From: an uncultured Bacteroidales bacterium
Lineage (GTDB): Bacteria > Bacteroidota > Bacteroidia > Bacteroidales > UBA932
Assembly: GCA_946415475.1 (NCBI GenBank)
Contig: CAMKSQ010000001.1
Span: 1 to 64,000, forward strand
Direction of reading: 5' to 3'
Length of the DNA stretch: 64,000 nucleotides
The notes under the pieces are model-generated. The model worked only from the letters and a program-made list of their open reading frames with translations. It was not told where the DNA came from and did no database searches. Below, one piece after another: positions 1-8,498 of the stretch (the first letter of the stretch is position 1; every line of letters starts with the position of its first letter). The position numbers and the translations under genes were made by a program.

Positions 1-1
1 C

Positions 2-75
2 GGGGTATTAGCTCAGTTGGCTAGAGCGATAGGTTCGCAATCTATAGGTCAGGGGTTCGACTCCCCTATACTCCA
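2..75 (+). tRNA. tRNA-Ala (anticodon CGC)
   Basis: Cloverleaf readable by eye: acceptor GGGGTAT/ATACTCC with G3:U70, D stem GCTC/GAGC, anticodon stem ATAGG/TCTAT with loop TTCGCAA, T arm AGGGG-TTCGACT-CCCCT; CCA not encoded. Confidence 0.92.
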
Positions 76-85
76 CAAAAAAAGC

Positions 86-109
86 AGCAGGCTTCGGCCT
101 GCTTTTTTT
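86..109 (+). terminator. Rho-independent terminator after tRNA-Ala
   Basis: AGCAGGC-TTCG-GCCTGCT followed by a T tract. Confidence 0.85.
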
Positions 110-329
110 GTGGGTATAAACCTCTATCCACGTTACCCTCTGCCCAGCCCCTCTCCTCGGGAGAGGGGCTCAAGTCGACCTCCGGCCTCCGAATGTGGTG
201 CCCGGCCTGGTTTTTTTGTGGAGTAATGTGCCCACGTTACCTTCTCGTCCTTGTTTTGGGCCCTTTTTGAGGACGAGAGCCCGGTTCAGGCCTTCTCGTC
301 CTTGTTTTGGGGCAATTTTAAGGACGAGA
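95..329. repeat. Degenerate intergenic repeats: GGCCTG-T7-GTGG...CCACGTTACC twice (95-140, 203-243) and TCTCGTCCT...AGGACGAGA hairpins twice (243-278, 294-329)
   Basis: Direct reading of repeated strings; the second hairpin runs into the lpxB 3' end. Confidence 0.6.
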
Positions 330-1464
330 CCATGGCTTTGGCGACGGCGGTGGAGGCGCCGGAGCCGCCGAGGAGCTGGCGGACTTCGGCGTAATCGGCC
401 AGCATTTTTTGTCGATAGGCGGCGTCTTCGGTGATGCGGCGCATCTCTGCCACCAGGTTCTCCAGGGTGAAGTTTTCCAGCAGGAATTCCTTGAATGCCT
501 GGCGGTTAATAATCAAGTTAGCTAGAGACACGTACGGCACTTTCACAATGCGGCGCGCAATGAACGCCGTAAGGGCCGACATCTGGTAACCCACCATTTG
601 CGGCGTGCCGATCAGGGCGGCTTCCAGCGAAGCGGTGCCGGAATTGATGATGGCCGCCTGGGCATGCCTGAGGGCGCCATACGTTTCCCCGAACACCACG
701 TGCACGTACGGGCGTCCGCCCACGTACTTCTCATAATCCTTCATGGAGCGGGACGGCGCCGCCGCCACCACAAAATGGCAGGACGGATTCTCCGCGTGCC
801 ACACATCGGCAAACTGCATGAAAGTGGGCATCATGCTGCCGATCTCCATGTTTCGCGAGCCGGCCAAAAGGGCGATATAAGGCGCATCCGGCAGGCCTGT
901 GCGCTGGAAAAACGCCTCCCGGGGTTCCGTCATGGCCGGACTCTGGTCAATAGCATCCACCAGCGGATTCCCCGCGTAGGTAAACGGTACGCCCTTGGAC
1001 TCAAAATACGGAATCTCGAACGGGAAGATAATGAACAGGCGGTCCACCCAGGCCTTAATCTTGCGGATACGCCCCTCGCGGGACGCCCACACCTTGGGCG
1101 CGATGTAATAATACACCTTGTACCCCGCCCCGTGCGCAAACTCGGCAATCTTGAAGTTGAATCCGGGATAGTCGATAAGAATTACCACATCCGGCTTAAA
1201 GGCGGCGATATCCGCCTTGCAGTCCTTCACATTCCGGGCGATGGAGAAGCCCTTGAGGAGCACCTCCCAAAAGCCCATCACGGCCGTATCCCGGTAATCT
1301 CTTACCAGGCCCTCCCCTGCCTGATGCGCCTTGTAAACGCCGTTCATGAGGTCTCCGCCCCAGAAACGGATATCGGCCGAAGGGTCCTGCGCATACAGGC
1401 CCTTCATGAGGTTGCTTCCGTGAAGGTCTCCGGAAGCTTCACCGGCAATGATGTAATATTTCAT
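286..1464 (-). CDS. lpxB: Lipid-A-disaccharide synthase
   Basis: MKYYIIAGEASGDLHGSNLMKGL N-terminus and LpxB-like body; start moved to the internal Met. Confidence 0.93.
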   Translation of the reverse strand: MKYYIIAGEASGDLHGSNLMKGLYAQDPSADIRFWGGDLMNGVYKAHQAGEGLVRDYRDTAVMGFWEVLLKGFSIARNVKDCKADIAAFKPDVVILIDYPGFNFKIAEFAHGAGYKVYYYIAPKVWASREGRIRKIKAWVDRLFIIFPFEIPYFESKGVPFTYAGNPLVDAIDQSPAMTEPREAFFQRTGLPDAPYIALLAGSRNMEIGSMMPTFMQFADVWHAENPSCHFVVAAAPSRSMKDYEKYVGGRPYVHVVFGETYGALRHAQAAIINSGTASLEAALIGTPQMVGYQMSALTAFIARRIVKVPYVSLANLIINRQAFKEFLLENFTLENLVAEMRRITEDAAYRQKMLADYAEVRQLLGGSGASTAVAKAMVSSLKLPQNKDEKA

Positions 1465-1491
1465 AATCTGTCCAGTCTGCCAGGCATGGAA

Positions 1492-1499
1492 CAAAGATA
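1492..1499 (-). promoter_or_regulatory. -7 box TATCTTTG upstream of lpxB
   Basis: Bacteroidota TAnnTTTG consensus about 27 nt upstream of the start. Confidence 0.5.
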
Positions 1500-1559
1500 G
1501 AAAAAAAGGAGCAAACCCCAAAAGAGCTTGCCCCTTGTCTTAAGAAACCTCACGCAGGC

Positions 1560-2627
1560 TTATTTGAGTTCTGCCAGGTACTTGATGGTGCGAACCATCT
1601 GGGAAGTGTAGGAGTTCTCGTTGTCGTACCAGGAAACGACCTGAACCTGATAGGTGTTGTCGTCGATCTTGGAGACCATGGTCTGGGTGGCGTCGAACAG
1701 GGAACCGAACTTCATGCCGATGATGTCGGAGCTCACGATCTGGTCCTCGGTGTAACCGAAGGACTCGGTGGAGGCGGCCTTCATGGCGGCGTTGATGCCT
1801 TCCACGGTAACGTCCTTACCCTTCACAACAGCAACCAGGATGGTGGTGGAACCGGTAGGAGTGGGAACACGCTGGGCGCTGCCGATGAGCTTGCCGTTGA
1901 GTTCCGGAATCACAAGACCGATAGCCTTGGCGGCGCCGGTGGAGTTGGGAACGATGTTGCAGGCACCTGCACGGCTGCGGCGGAGGTCACCCTTGCGCTG
2001 AGGGCCGTCGAGGATCATCTGGTCGCCGGTGTAGGCGTGGATGGTGCTCATGATACCGCTCTGGATGGGAGCGTATTTGTTCAGGGCATCGGCCATAGGG
2101 GCGAGGCAGTTGGTGGTGCAGGAAGCAGCGCTGATCACAGTGTCTGCAGGGGTGAGGACTTTGTGGTTGGTGTTGTACACGATGGTGGGGAGGTCATTGC
2201 CTGCAGGAGCGGAGATGACAACCTTCTTGGCACCAGCCTGGAGGTGAGCAGAAGCCTTTGCCTTGGAAGTGTAGAAACCGGTGCACTCGAGCACTACGTC
2301 TACATCCAGCTGGCCCCAAGGGAGCTCAGCGGCGTTGGGCTTTGCATAAATGGTGATCTCCTTGCCATCCACGATGATGGAACCGGGAGTAACAACAGTT
2401 TTACCGTCTTCTGCGAGCACAGCGTCCTTATAGTCTACGGTGTGCTTACCCTCACCGAACTTGCCGGCGAAACCACCCTGGGCGGTATCATACTTGAGAA
2501 GGTGAGCGAGCATTTTAGGACTTGTGAGGTCATTGATGGCGACTACTTCATAGCCATCTGCCTCGAACATCTGACGGAAAGCCAGACGACCGATACGGCC
2601 AAAACCGTTGATTGCAATTTTATTCAT
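1560..2627 (-). CDS. gap: Glyceraldehyde-3-phosphate dehydrogenase, type I
   Basis: [13 protein letters not shown] and [12 protein letters not shown] motifs. Confidence 0.96.
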   Translation of the reverse strand: MNKIAINGFGRIGRLAFRQMFEADGYEVVAINDLTSPKMLAHLLKYDTAQGGFAGKFGEGKHTVDYKDAVLAEDGKTVVTPGSIIVDGKEITIYAKPNAAELPWGQLDVDVVLECTGFYTSKAKASAHLQAGAKKVVISAPAGNDLPTIVYNTNHKVLTPADTVISAASCTTNCLAPMADALNKYAPIQSGIMSTIHAYTGDQMILDGPQRKGDLRRSRAGACNIVPNSTGAAKAIGLVIPELNGKLIGSAQRVPTPTGSTTILVAVVKGKDVTVEGINAAMKAASTESFGYTEDQIVSSDIIGMKFGSLFDATQTMVSKIDDNTYQVQVVSWYDNENSYTSQMVRTIKYLAELK

Positions 2628-2678
2628 ATGAAAATGTAACTAAATGGTAAAAATTTCTTACAATTCGTTAAAGCGACG

Positions 2679-2686
2679 CAAAGTTA
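2679..2686 (-). promoter_or_regulatory. -7 box TAACTTTG upstream of gap
   Basis: TAnnTTTG consensus, about 50 nt leader. Confidence 0.5.
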
Positions 2687-2736
2687 CAAAAAAATCCGAT
2701 AATATCATAGATATTAACGAATTTCCTAAAAAAATC

Positions 2737-3327
2737 TTATTTATGGTTCCCAAACAGGCTCTGTTCCACATAATCGCACAGGATATGGCCGATAAGCGTA
2801 TGGCACTCCTGGATGCGCGGGGTATCCGCCGACGGTACGCGCAGCACATAGTCGTAGGCATCCATGCCGCAAGCATTGGCGCCCACCAACGCCACGGTGA
2901 CTATCCCCTTCTCCCGGCAGGCCTCCAGCGCCCGCAGCAGGTTCTGCGAATTGCCGGAAGTGGACAGGCCGATAAAAACGTCCCCCGCATTGCCACAGGC
3001 AATAATTTGACGGGCAAACACCTGGTCATAGCCATAATCGTTGCCGATGGCGGTAAGGATGGACGTGTCCACCGTAAGGGCCATGGACGGAAGACCGGAG
3101 CGGTTGAGCCGGAACTTGTTCACCAGTTCCGCCGCCATGTGCTGGGCATCCGCCGCGCTGCCGCCATTGCCCGCCCAGAGGGTTTTTCCTCCCTGTCGAT
3201 AAGTTTTTACCAGCAGATTGGCAACCGTAGCCAGGGCTTGCATCGCCTTTTCATCTTGCAAGTAGGCTTCCATCACTTGGGCGGAGGCCGCCACTTGCGC
3301 TTTCACTTGTTCCTTTGTGCATTCCAT
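2737..3327 (-). CDS. gmhA: Sedoheptulose-7-phosphate isomerase (phosphoheptose isomerase)
   Basis: SIS domain, AGNGGSAADAQHMAAELV and STSGNSQN motifs. Confidence 0.9.
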   Translation of the reverse strand: MECTKEQVKAQVAASAQVMEAYLQDEKAMQALATVANLLVKTYRQGGKTLWAGNGGSAADAQHMAAELVNKFRLNRSGLPSMALTVDTSILTAIGNDYGYDQVFARQIIACGNAGDVFIGLSTSGNSQNLLRALEACREKGIVTVALVGANACGMDAYDYVLRVPSADTPRIQECHTLIGHILCDYVEQSLFGNHK

Positions 3328-3333
3328 AGTTTG

Positions 3334-3361
3334 CAAAGATAACATAAAATCCGTACTTTTG
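3334..3361. promoter_or_regulatory. Mirrored divergent -7 boxes for gmhA (-; 3334-3341) and rnhA (+; 3354-3361)
   Basis: CAAAGATA-12 bp-TACTTTTG; TTTG at 3330-3333 in -33-like position for rnhA. Confidence 0.65.
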
Positions 3362-3367
3362 CATACT

Positions 3368-3850
3368 ATGACAGAGAAGAAACCACCGATTTACCTTTAT
3401 ACCGACGGCGCCGCCAGCGGCAACCCCGGTCCCGGAGGATACGGAATCGTCCTTCGCTGCGGCAGCTATGAGAAAGAGTTGTCGGGCGGTTTCTCCTGCA
3501 CCACTAACAACCGGATGGAACTGCTGGCCGTCATAATCGGACTGGAACAAATCCGCTGGGACAACGCGGAGGTACATGTCTGGAGCGACTCTTCCTATGT
3601 GGTAAAGGCGCTCAACGAGGGCTGGCTGGACAAATGGAAGACCATCGGCTTCAAAGGCAAAAAGAACGTGGACCTGTGGCTCCGTTTCGATGCCGTATAC
3701 AAACGGCACCGCGTAGCATTCCACTGGCTCAAGGGCCATGCCGGCCATCCGGAAAACGAGCGCTGCGACCAACTGGCCGTAGCTGCTTACCATCAACCCA
3801 ACCTGCCGGAAGACAGCGGCTATCTGGCAGAAAACACACAATTGCTTTAA
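3368..3850 (+). CDS. rnhA: Ribonuclease HI
   Basis: YTDGAASGNPGPGGYG, NNRMELLAV, SDSSYVVKALN, KGHAGHPENERCD. Confidence 0.95.
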   Translation: MTEKKPPIYLYTDGAASGNPGPGGYGIVLRCGSYEKELSGGFSCTTNNRMELLAVIIGLEQIRWDNAEVHVWSDSSYVVKALNEGWLDKWKTIGFKGKKNVDLWLRFDAVYKRHRVAFHWLKGHAGHPENERCDQLAVAAYHQPNLPEDSGYLAENTQLL

Positions 3851-3861
3851 AACCAAAGAAT

Positions 3862-4902
3862 ATGGCACTCCCTAAACTTGTTGTGGGAATCACCCAAGGA
3901 GACAGCAACGGCATCGGCTACGAGGTCATCATCAAATCCCTCGCGGACGAGCGCATCCTGGACTCCTTTACCCCTGTCATTTACGGCTCCTCCAAACTGC
4001 TGGGCTTTTACCGGAAAACGCTGCACAACATCGGCCCCATGGACGTGAACGTGATTTCGTCCGCATCGGATGCCCGTCCGCGCAAAATCAACCTGGTAAA
4101 CTGCCTGCCGGACAATATTTACGCAGAACCCGGCCAGAGCACCCCGGAAAGCGCCAAAAACGCCATCGCCGCGCTGGACGCCGCCGTTAAGGACCTCAAG
4201 GACGGACAGATAGACGTCCTGGTCACCGCGCCCATCAACAAGCGCGCCATGAATGCAGAAGGCTTCTCCAACACCGGCCACACGGAATTCCTTCAGAAGG
4301 AGTTTGGCGTGGACGATGTCACCATGATCATGGTCAGCGACCAAATCAAGATTGGCGTAGTCACCGGCCACATCCCGCTCCGGGACGTTCCGGGAAGCAT
4401 CTCCCAGGAAGCCATCCTGGGCAAACTGCGCATCATGAAAGCCTCCCTGGAGCGCGACTTTGGCGTGGCGGACCCCAAGATTGCCGTGCTGGGCCTGAAC
4501 CCGCACTGCGGGGACGGCGGCCTACTGGGCGACGAAGAGCAGAACATCATCCTGCCGGCCGTAAAAGCCGCCCAGGAGGAAGGCATCCAGGCCTTTGGCC
4601 CCTACTCCCCCGACGGATTCTTCGGGCTGGGCAATTACAGCCGCTTTGACGCTACGCTGGCCATGTACCACGACCAAGGCCTGGCTCCGTTCAAGGCCCT
4701 GGCCTTTGCCGATGGCGTCAACTACACCGCCGGTCTGCCCGTGGTACGCACGTCGCCGGACCACGGCACCGCCTATGAGATGGCCGGCCGGGACGAGGCA
4801 GACCCGCGTTCCATGATGAGCGCCATCTACACCGCCATCGACATTTTCCGGAAACGCCTCCAGTACGATTCCTTAATGGAAGGGAGATTGGTGGAGAAAT
4901 AA
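3862..4902 (+). CDS. pdxA: 4-hydroxythreonine-4-phosphate dehydrogenase
   Basis: GITQGDSNGIGYEVI, TAPINKRAM, GHTEFL, YHDQGLAPFK. Confidence 0.95.
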   Translation: MALPKLVVGITQGDSNGIGYEVIIKSLADERILDSFTPVIYGSSKLLGFYRKTLHNIGPMDVNVISSASDARPRKINLVNCLPDNIYAEPGQSTPESAKNAIAALDAAVKDLKDGQIDVLVTAPINKRAMNAEGFSNTGHTEFLQKEFGVDDVTMIMVSDQIKIGVVTGHIPLRDVPGSISQEAILGKLRIMKASLERDFGVADPKIAVLGLNPHCGDGGLLGDEEQNIILPAVKAAQEEGIQAFGPYSPDGFFGLGNYSRFDATLAMYHDQGLAPFKALAFADGVNYTAGLPVVRTSPDHGTAYEMAGRDEADPRSMMSAIYTAIDIFRKRLQYDSLMEGRLVEK

Positions 4903-4917
4903 TTATCGGGCCCCACC

Positions 4918-5111
4918 CTGCAAAAGGTTGGTTGCATCATTGCAAAAGGTTGGTTTTCAAGTGACCAGCCTTTTGCACGTAAATGGCCCTGGGAATATGC
5001 GAGAGGCCGTTCCGCTGTCAAAGGTTGGCGTCACAAAATCCAGCCATTGACAGAACTGCCGCCAACCTTTAACAGAACTGCCGCCAACCTTTGACGACGG
5101 ACAAATAATTA
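4918..5111 (+). repeat. Structured intergenic repeat, copy A (194 bp)
   Basis: Identical, in reverse orientation, to 8320-8491 except for an extra 22-bp tandem copy of CAGAACTGCCGCCAACCTTTAA; two stem families built on AAAGGTTGG. Confidence 0.95.
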
Positions 5112-7238
5112 GGAAATCTGGGAATAATCCTTGGTTTGGTATTTGTCCCGCTTGAGCTCTGCGGCGAGCGGGGCATTGCGGTCCTGGGTGAGGCCCGGAT
5201 CCTGGTCCAGGATGTGCTGGGCATAGCCGCGGGCATCGGACAGGATGAGCCCGTCCTTGGCCAGGGAGGCAATGTTGAGGCTAATGGGAAGGCCGCTTTG
5301 CTGGGTGCCTTCCAGGTCTCCGGGGCCGCGCATCTTCATGTCTTCCTCGGCCAGTTCAAAGCCGTTTTCCGTGGCGCAGAGCAGGTCCAGGCGCTTCTGG
5401 CTTTCCTTGGAGACCTTGGTGCCCCGCATGAGTATACAATAGGAGCGTTCCGCACCCCGTCCTACACGACCACGCAACTGGTGCAACTGGCTTAGGCCAA
5501 AGCGCTCCGCACTTTCGATGACCATCACGGAGGCATTGGGCACATCCACGCCCACCTCAATAACCGTGGTGGAAACCAGGATGTTGGCGCGCCCAGCCAC
5601 AAAAGCGTCCATGTTGAACGCTTTTTCCTGCGGCGTCTGCTGACCATGGACGATGGCCACCTTATACTGCGGCAGCGGGAAGGCTTTCACAATTTCCTCG
5701 TACCCCAGTTCCAGGTTCTTGTAGTCCAGTTTTTCGCTTTCGAAAATGAGCGGATATACGATGAAGGCCTGCCGTCCTTTGGCAATCTCGTCCCGGATAA
5801 AATTGTGCATGGCGTGGCGCTTTCCCTCGCCTACGCACAACGTTTGAACGGGCTTACGGCCCGGGGGCATTTCGTCAATCACGGAGACGTCCAGATCCCC
5901 GTACAGGGTCATGGCCAGGGTGCGCGGAATGGGCGTGGCGGTCATTACCAGCACGTGCGGCGGAACGCCCTGCCATCCTTTGTTCCAGAGCCGGGCGCGC
6001 TGGTCCACGCCAAAGCGGTGTTGCTCATCGACAATAGCCAGCCCCAAAGCCCGGAAATGCACCGTATCTTCTATGAGCGCATGTGTGCCAATAAGCACTC
6101 CGATGCTTCCGTCCTGCAGCCCCGCATGGATTTCCCGGCGGTCTTTGACGCCGGTGTTGCCGGTAAGGAGCGCAACCTTTACGCCCGTGGGCCTGAGGTA
6201 CTTGGATACGTTGGCAAAATGCTGCTGGGCAAGCACTTCCGTGGGCGCCATGACGCAGGCCTGGTAGCCGTTCCCCACAGCGATGAGGGCACTGAGCACC
6301 GCCACCATGGTTTTGCCGGAGCCTACATCGCCCTGCAGCAGGCGGTTCATCTGGTGGCCGCTGCGCATATCGTCACGGATTTCCCGGATTACGCGCTTTT
6401 GCGCATTGGTCAGTTCGTACGGAAGCGCGTTGTAGCAAGCGTTGAACGCCTCTCCTACGGCCGGCATATTGAGCCCGACGGCGCTGCGGCTGCGGACGTA
6501 TTTTTGCTTGAGCAGGGACAGCTGCAGGAGGAAAAGTTCCTCGAATTTGAGCCGATAGGTGGCCTTGGCCAGGGCATTCTGATCCACCGGGAAGTGGATT
6601 TGCCTTAACGCATAAGTGAGGGGAACCAGCCCTTTTTCCTTTAAGATATAGTCCGGCAGCGTGTCCTGCAGGGTAGGCAATACGCCTTCCAGGGCCGTGC
6701 CGATCAGTTTGAGCATCACCTTGCCCGTGATGCCGGCGGTCTTGAGTTTTTCCGTAGAGGTATATACCCCGGTGAGGACGCCGGTATTGGCACTGTCCGG
6801 TGCATCCACTTCCGGATGGACCATGTTGAGCCGCGTGCCAAAAACGGCCGGTTTCCCAAAGAAGATGAACGAGTGGCCGGGAATCAGGCGGGCGTGCATC
6901 CACTTGACGCCCTTGAAAAAAACCATCTCCATTTCGCCGCTCTCATCCGCCACGATGACGCTTAAGCGGCTCACCATGTTGTATTTCAGCTTCTCCGCGG
7001 GGAGTTCCACGCCGTTCTTGCCGTAGAGGCGGACCTTGGTGACCATGGCACGCACTTGCACCTGGGCCAGGTCCGGATGGATATCGGCAATACGGACAAT
7101 GCTGCTACGGTCGATGTAGCGGAAAGGATACGTACGCACCAGGTCCCCCACCGTGCTGATTCCCAGCTCGGTTTGCAGGAGTTCCGCCCGTTTGGGCCCC
7201 ACCCCCGGCAGGTACTGTATGGCCGTATCCAGGTTCAT
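5109..7238 (-). CDS. recG: ATP-dependent DNA helicase RecG
   Basis: YLPGVGPKRAELL, GDVGSGKTMVA, DEQHRFGV, LHQLRGRVGRG. Confidence 0.96.
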   Translation of the reverse strand: MNLDTAIQYLPGVGPKRAELLQTELGISTVGDLVRTYPFRYIDRSSIVRIADIHPDLAQVQVRAMVTKVRLYGKNGVELPAEKLKYNMVSRLSVIVADESGEMEMVFFKGVKWMHARLIPGHSFIFFGKPAVFGTRLNMVHPEVDAPDSANTGVLTGVYTSTEKLKTAGITGKVMLKLIGTALEGVLPTLQDTLPDYILKEKGLVPLTYALRQIHFPVDQNALAKATYRLKFEELFLLQLSLLKQKYVRSRSAVGLNMPAVGEAFNACYNALPYELTNAQKRVIREIRDDMRSGHQMNRLLQGDVGSGKTMVAVLSALIAVGNGYQACVMAPTEVLAQQHFANVSKYLRPTGVKVALLTGNTGVKDRREIHAGLQDGSIGVLIGTHALIEDTVHFRALGLAIVDEQHRFGVDQRARLWNKGWQGVPPHVLVMTATPIPRTLAMTLYGDLDVSVIDEMPPGRKPVQTLCVGEGKRHAMHNFIRDEIAKGRQAFIVYPLIFESEKLDYKNLELGYEEIVKAFPLPQYKVAIVHGQQTPQEKAFNMDAFVAGRANILVSTTVIEVGVDVPNASVMVIESAERFGLSQLHQLRGRVGRGAERSYCILMRGTKVSKESQKRLDLLCATENGFELAEEDMKMRGPGDLEGTQQSGLPISLNIASLAKDGLILSDARGYAQHILDQDPGLTQDRNAPLAAELKRDKYQTKDYSQIS

Positions 7239-7243
7239 CCTTA

Positions 7244-7270
7244 CAAAGATACAATTTTTTTCTATCTTTG
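7244..7270. promoter_or_regulatory. Mirrored divergent -7 boxes for recG (-; 7244-7251) and lactonase (+; 7263-7270)
   Basis: CAAAGATA-11 bp-TATCTTTG, perfectly symmetric boxes. Confidence 0.65.
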
Positions 7271-7275
7271 TGGAT

Positions 7276-8322
7276 ATGAAACGAATCCTTGCCATCCTCA
7301 CCATGCTGGCCGCCCTGAGCGCCTGCCAACAGTCTGCCACCTTGTTTGTCGGAACCTATTCGGACGGGTTCTTTGCCTACGGTTTCGATTTGGATAAGGG
7401 CGATGTCCTTCCGGGGGAACCCGCCAAGGCACCCATGCCCAATCCGTCCTTCCTGGCCATTGACGGGAACAAGGTGTACGCAGTGAGCGAGATGCCGGAC
7501 AGCACGGCTTCCGTGTGGGCCTGGCGCTATGGCGGGGGCGGGTTCGAACTCCTGGGCAGCCAGCCCACCGGCCTTCCGAATGGGGGTGAGGACCCCTGCT
7601 ACGTGTCCACCGACGGCCGTTTCCTGGCAGTGGCCAACTACAGCGGCGGCTCCCTGGCTGTATATCAATTAAAGGACGATGGCGGCATCGCTCCGCTGGA
7701 CAGTCTGGTGTTCAGCAGCACGGGCGGTCTCGACCTTTCCCGGCAGGACAAACCGCATGTGCATTGCGCTCTCTTTACGCCCGATAAGCAACTGCTGTTC
7801 ACTGAGTTCAGTGCCGATGCCATCAGCTCGATGGACATTACGCCGCTGGGTGCAACCAACTTCCGGAAACGGGCCCAGTTGCCTGCGGATTTCGGCCCGC
7901 GTCATCTGCTGCTGAACGGGAACCGCCTCTACTGCATTGGCGAGCTTTCCGGCGACATCGCCGTGCTCAGTTACCCGGAAATGACCCTCCTGCAAGTGGT
8001 GAAGGCCGATGAGGTAGACGCCCGCGGCGCCGCAGACCTGCACCTGAGCCCGGACGGCAAGTATTTATACGCCAGCCTGCGTCTGCAAAACGACGGCGTG
8101 GCCATTTTCAAAGTCACAGAAGATGGCCTTCTGGAGAAAATCGCCTACCAGCAGACGGGCAGCCATCCCCGGAACTTCACGGTCCTGGAACAGTGGGTTC
8201 TGGTGGCTTGCCGGGATACGGACCAGGTGGAAATCTACCGCCGGGACAAAAAAAGCGGCAGCCTGCAGGATACAGGCCGCCGGATTCACGTTTCCAAGCC
8301 GGTATTCGTCGGGATTCAGTAA
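7276..8322 (+). CDS. Lactonase family beta-propeller lipoprotein (6-phosphogluconolactonase, YbhE type)
   Basis: Lipobox LSAC; FVGTYSDGFFAYGFDLD, GPRHLLL, LHLSPDGKYLYASLR, GSHPRNF. Confidence 0.85.
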   Translation: MKRILAILTMLAALSACQQSATLFVGTYSDGFFAYGFDLDKGDVLPGEPAKAPMPNPSFLAIDGNKVYAVSEMPDSTASVWAWRYGGGGFELLGSQPTGLPNGGEDPCYVSTDGRFLAVANYSGGSLAVYQLKDDGGIAPLDSLVFSSTGGLDLSRQDKPHVHCALFTPDKQLLFTEFSADAISSMDITPLGATNFRKRAQLPADFGPRHLLLNGNRLYCIGELSGDIAVLSYPEMTLLQVVKADEVDARGAADLHLSPDGKYLYASLRLQNDGVAIFKVTEDGLLEKIAYQQTGSHPRNFTVLEQWVLVACRDTDQVEIYRRDKKSGSLQDTGRRIHVSKPVFVGIQ

Positions 8323-8491
8323 TTATTTGTCCGTCGTCAAAGGTTGGCGGCAGTTCTGTCAATGGCTGGATTTTGTGACGCCAACCTTTGACAGCGGAAC
8401 GGCCTCTCGCATATTCCCAGGGCCATTTACGTGCAAAAGGCTGGTCACTTGAAAACCAACCTTTTGCAATGATGCAACCAACCTTTTGCAG
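8320..8491 (-). repeat. Structured intergenic repeat, copy B (172 bp), inverted relative to copy A
   Basis: Reverse complement identical to 4918-5111 minus one 22-bp tandem unit. Confidence 0.95.
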
Positions 8492-8498
8492 AAGGGTC

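Noticed and set aside
2-330. tRNA-Ala as an integration site for an island
   Set aside because: The downstream DNA is a short repeat cluster followed directly by lpxB; no integrase and no duplicate of the tRNA 3' end seen.
4827-5021. Shared peptide MTAERPLAYSQGHLRAKGWSLENQPFAMMQPTFCR encoded inside both repeat copies
   Set aside because: The frame has no stop within the element and runs into unrelated flanking genes in both copies, so it is a by-product of repeat identity, not a conserved small protein.
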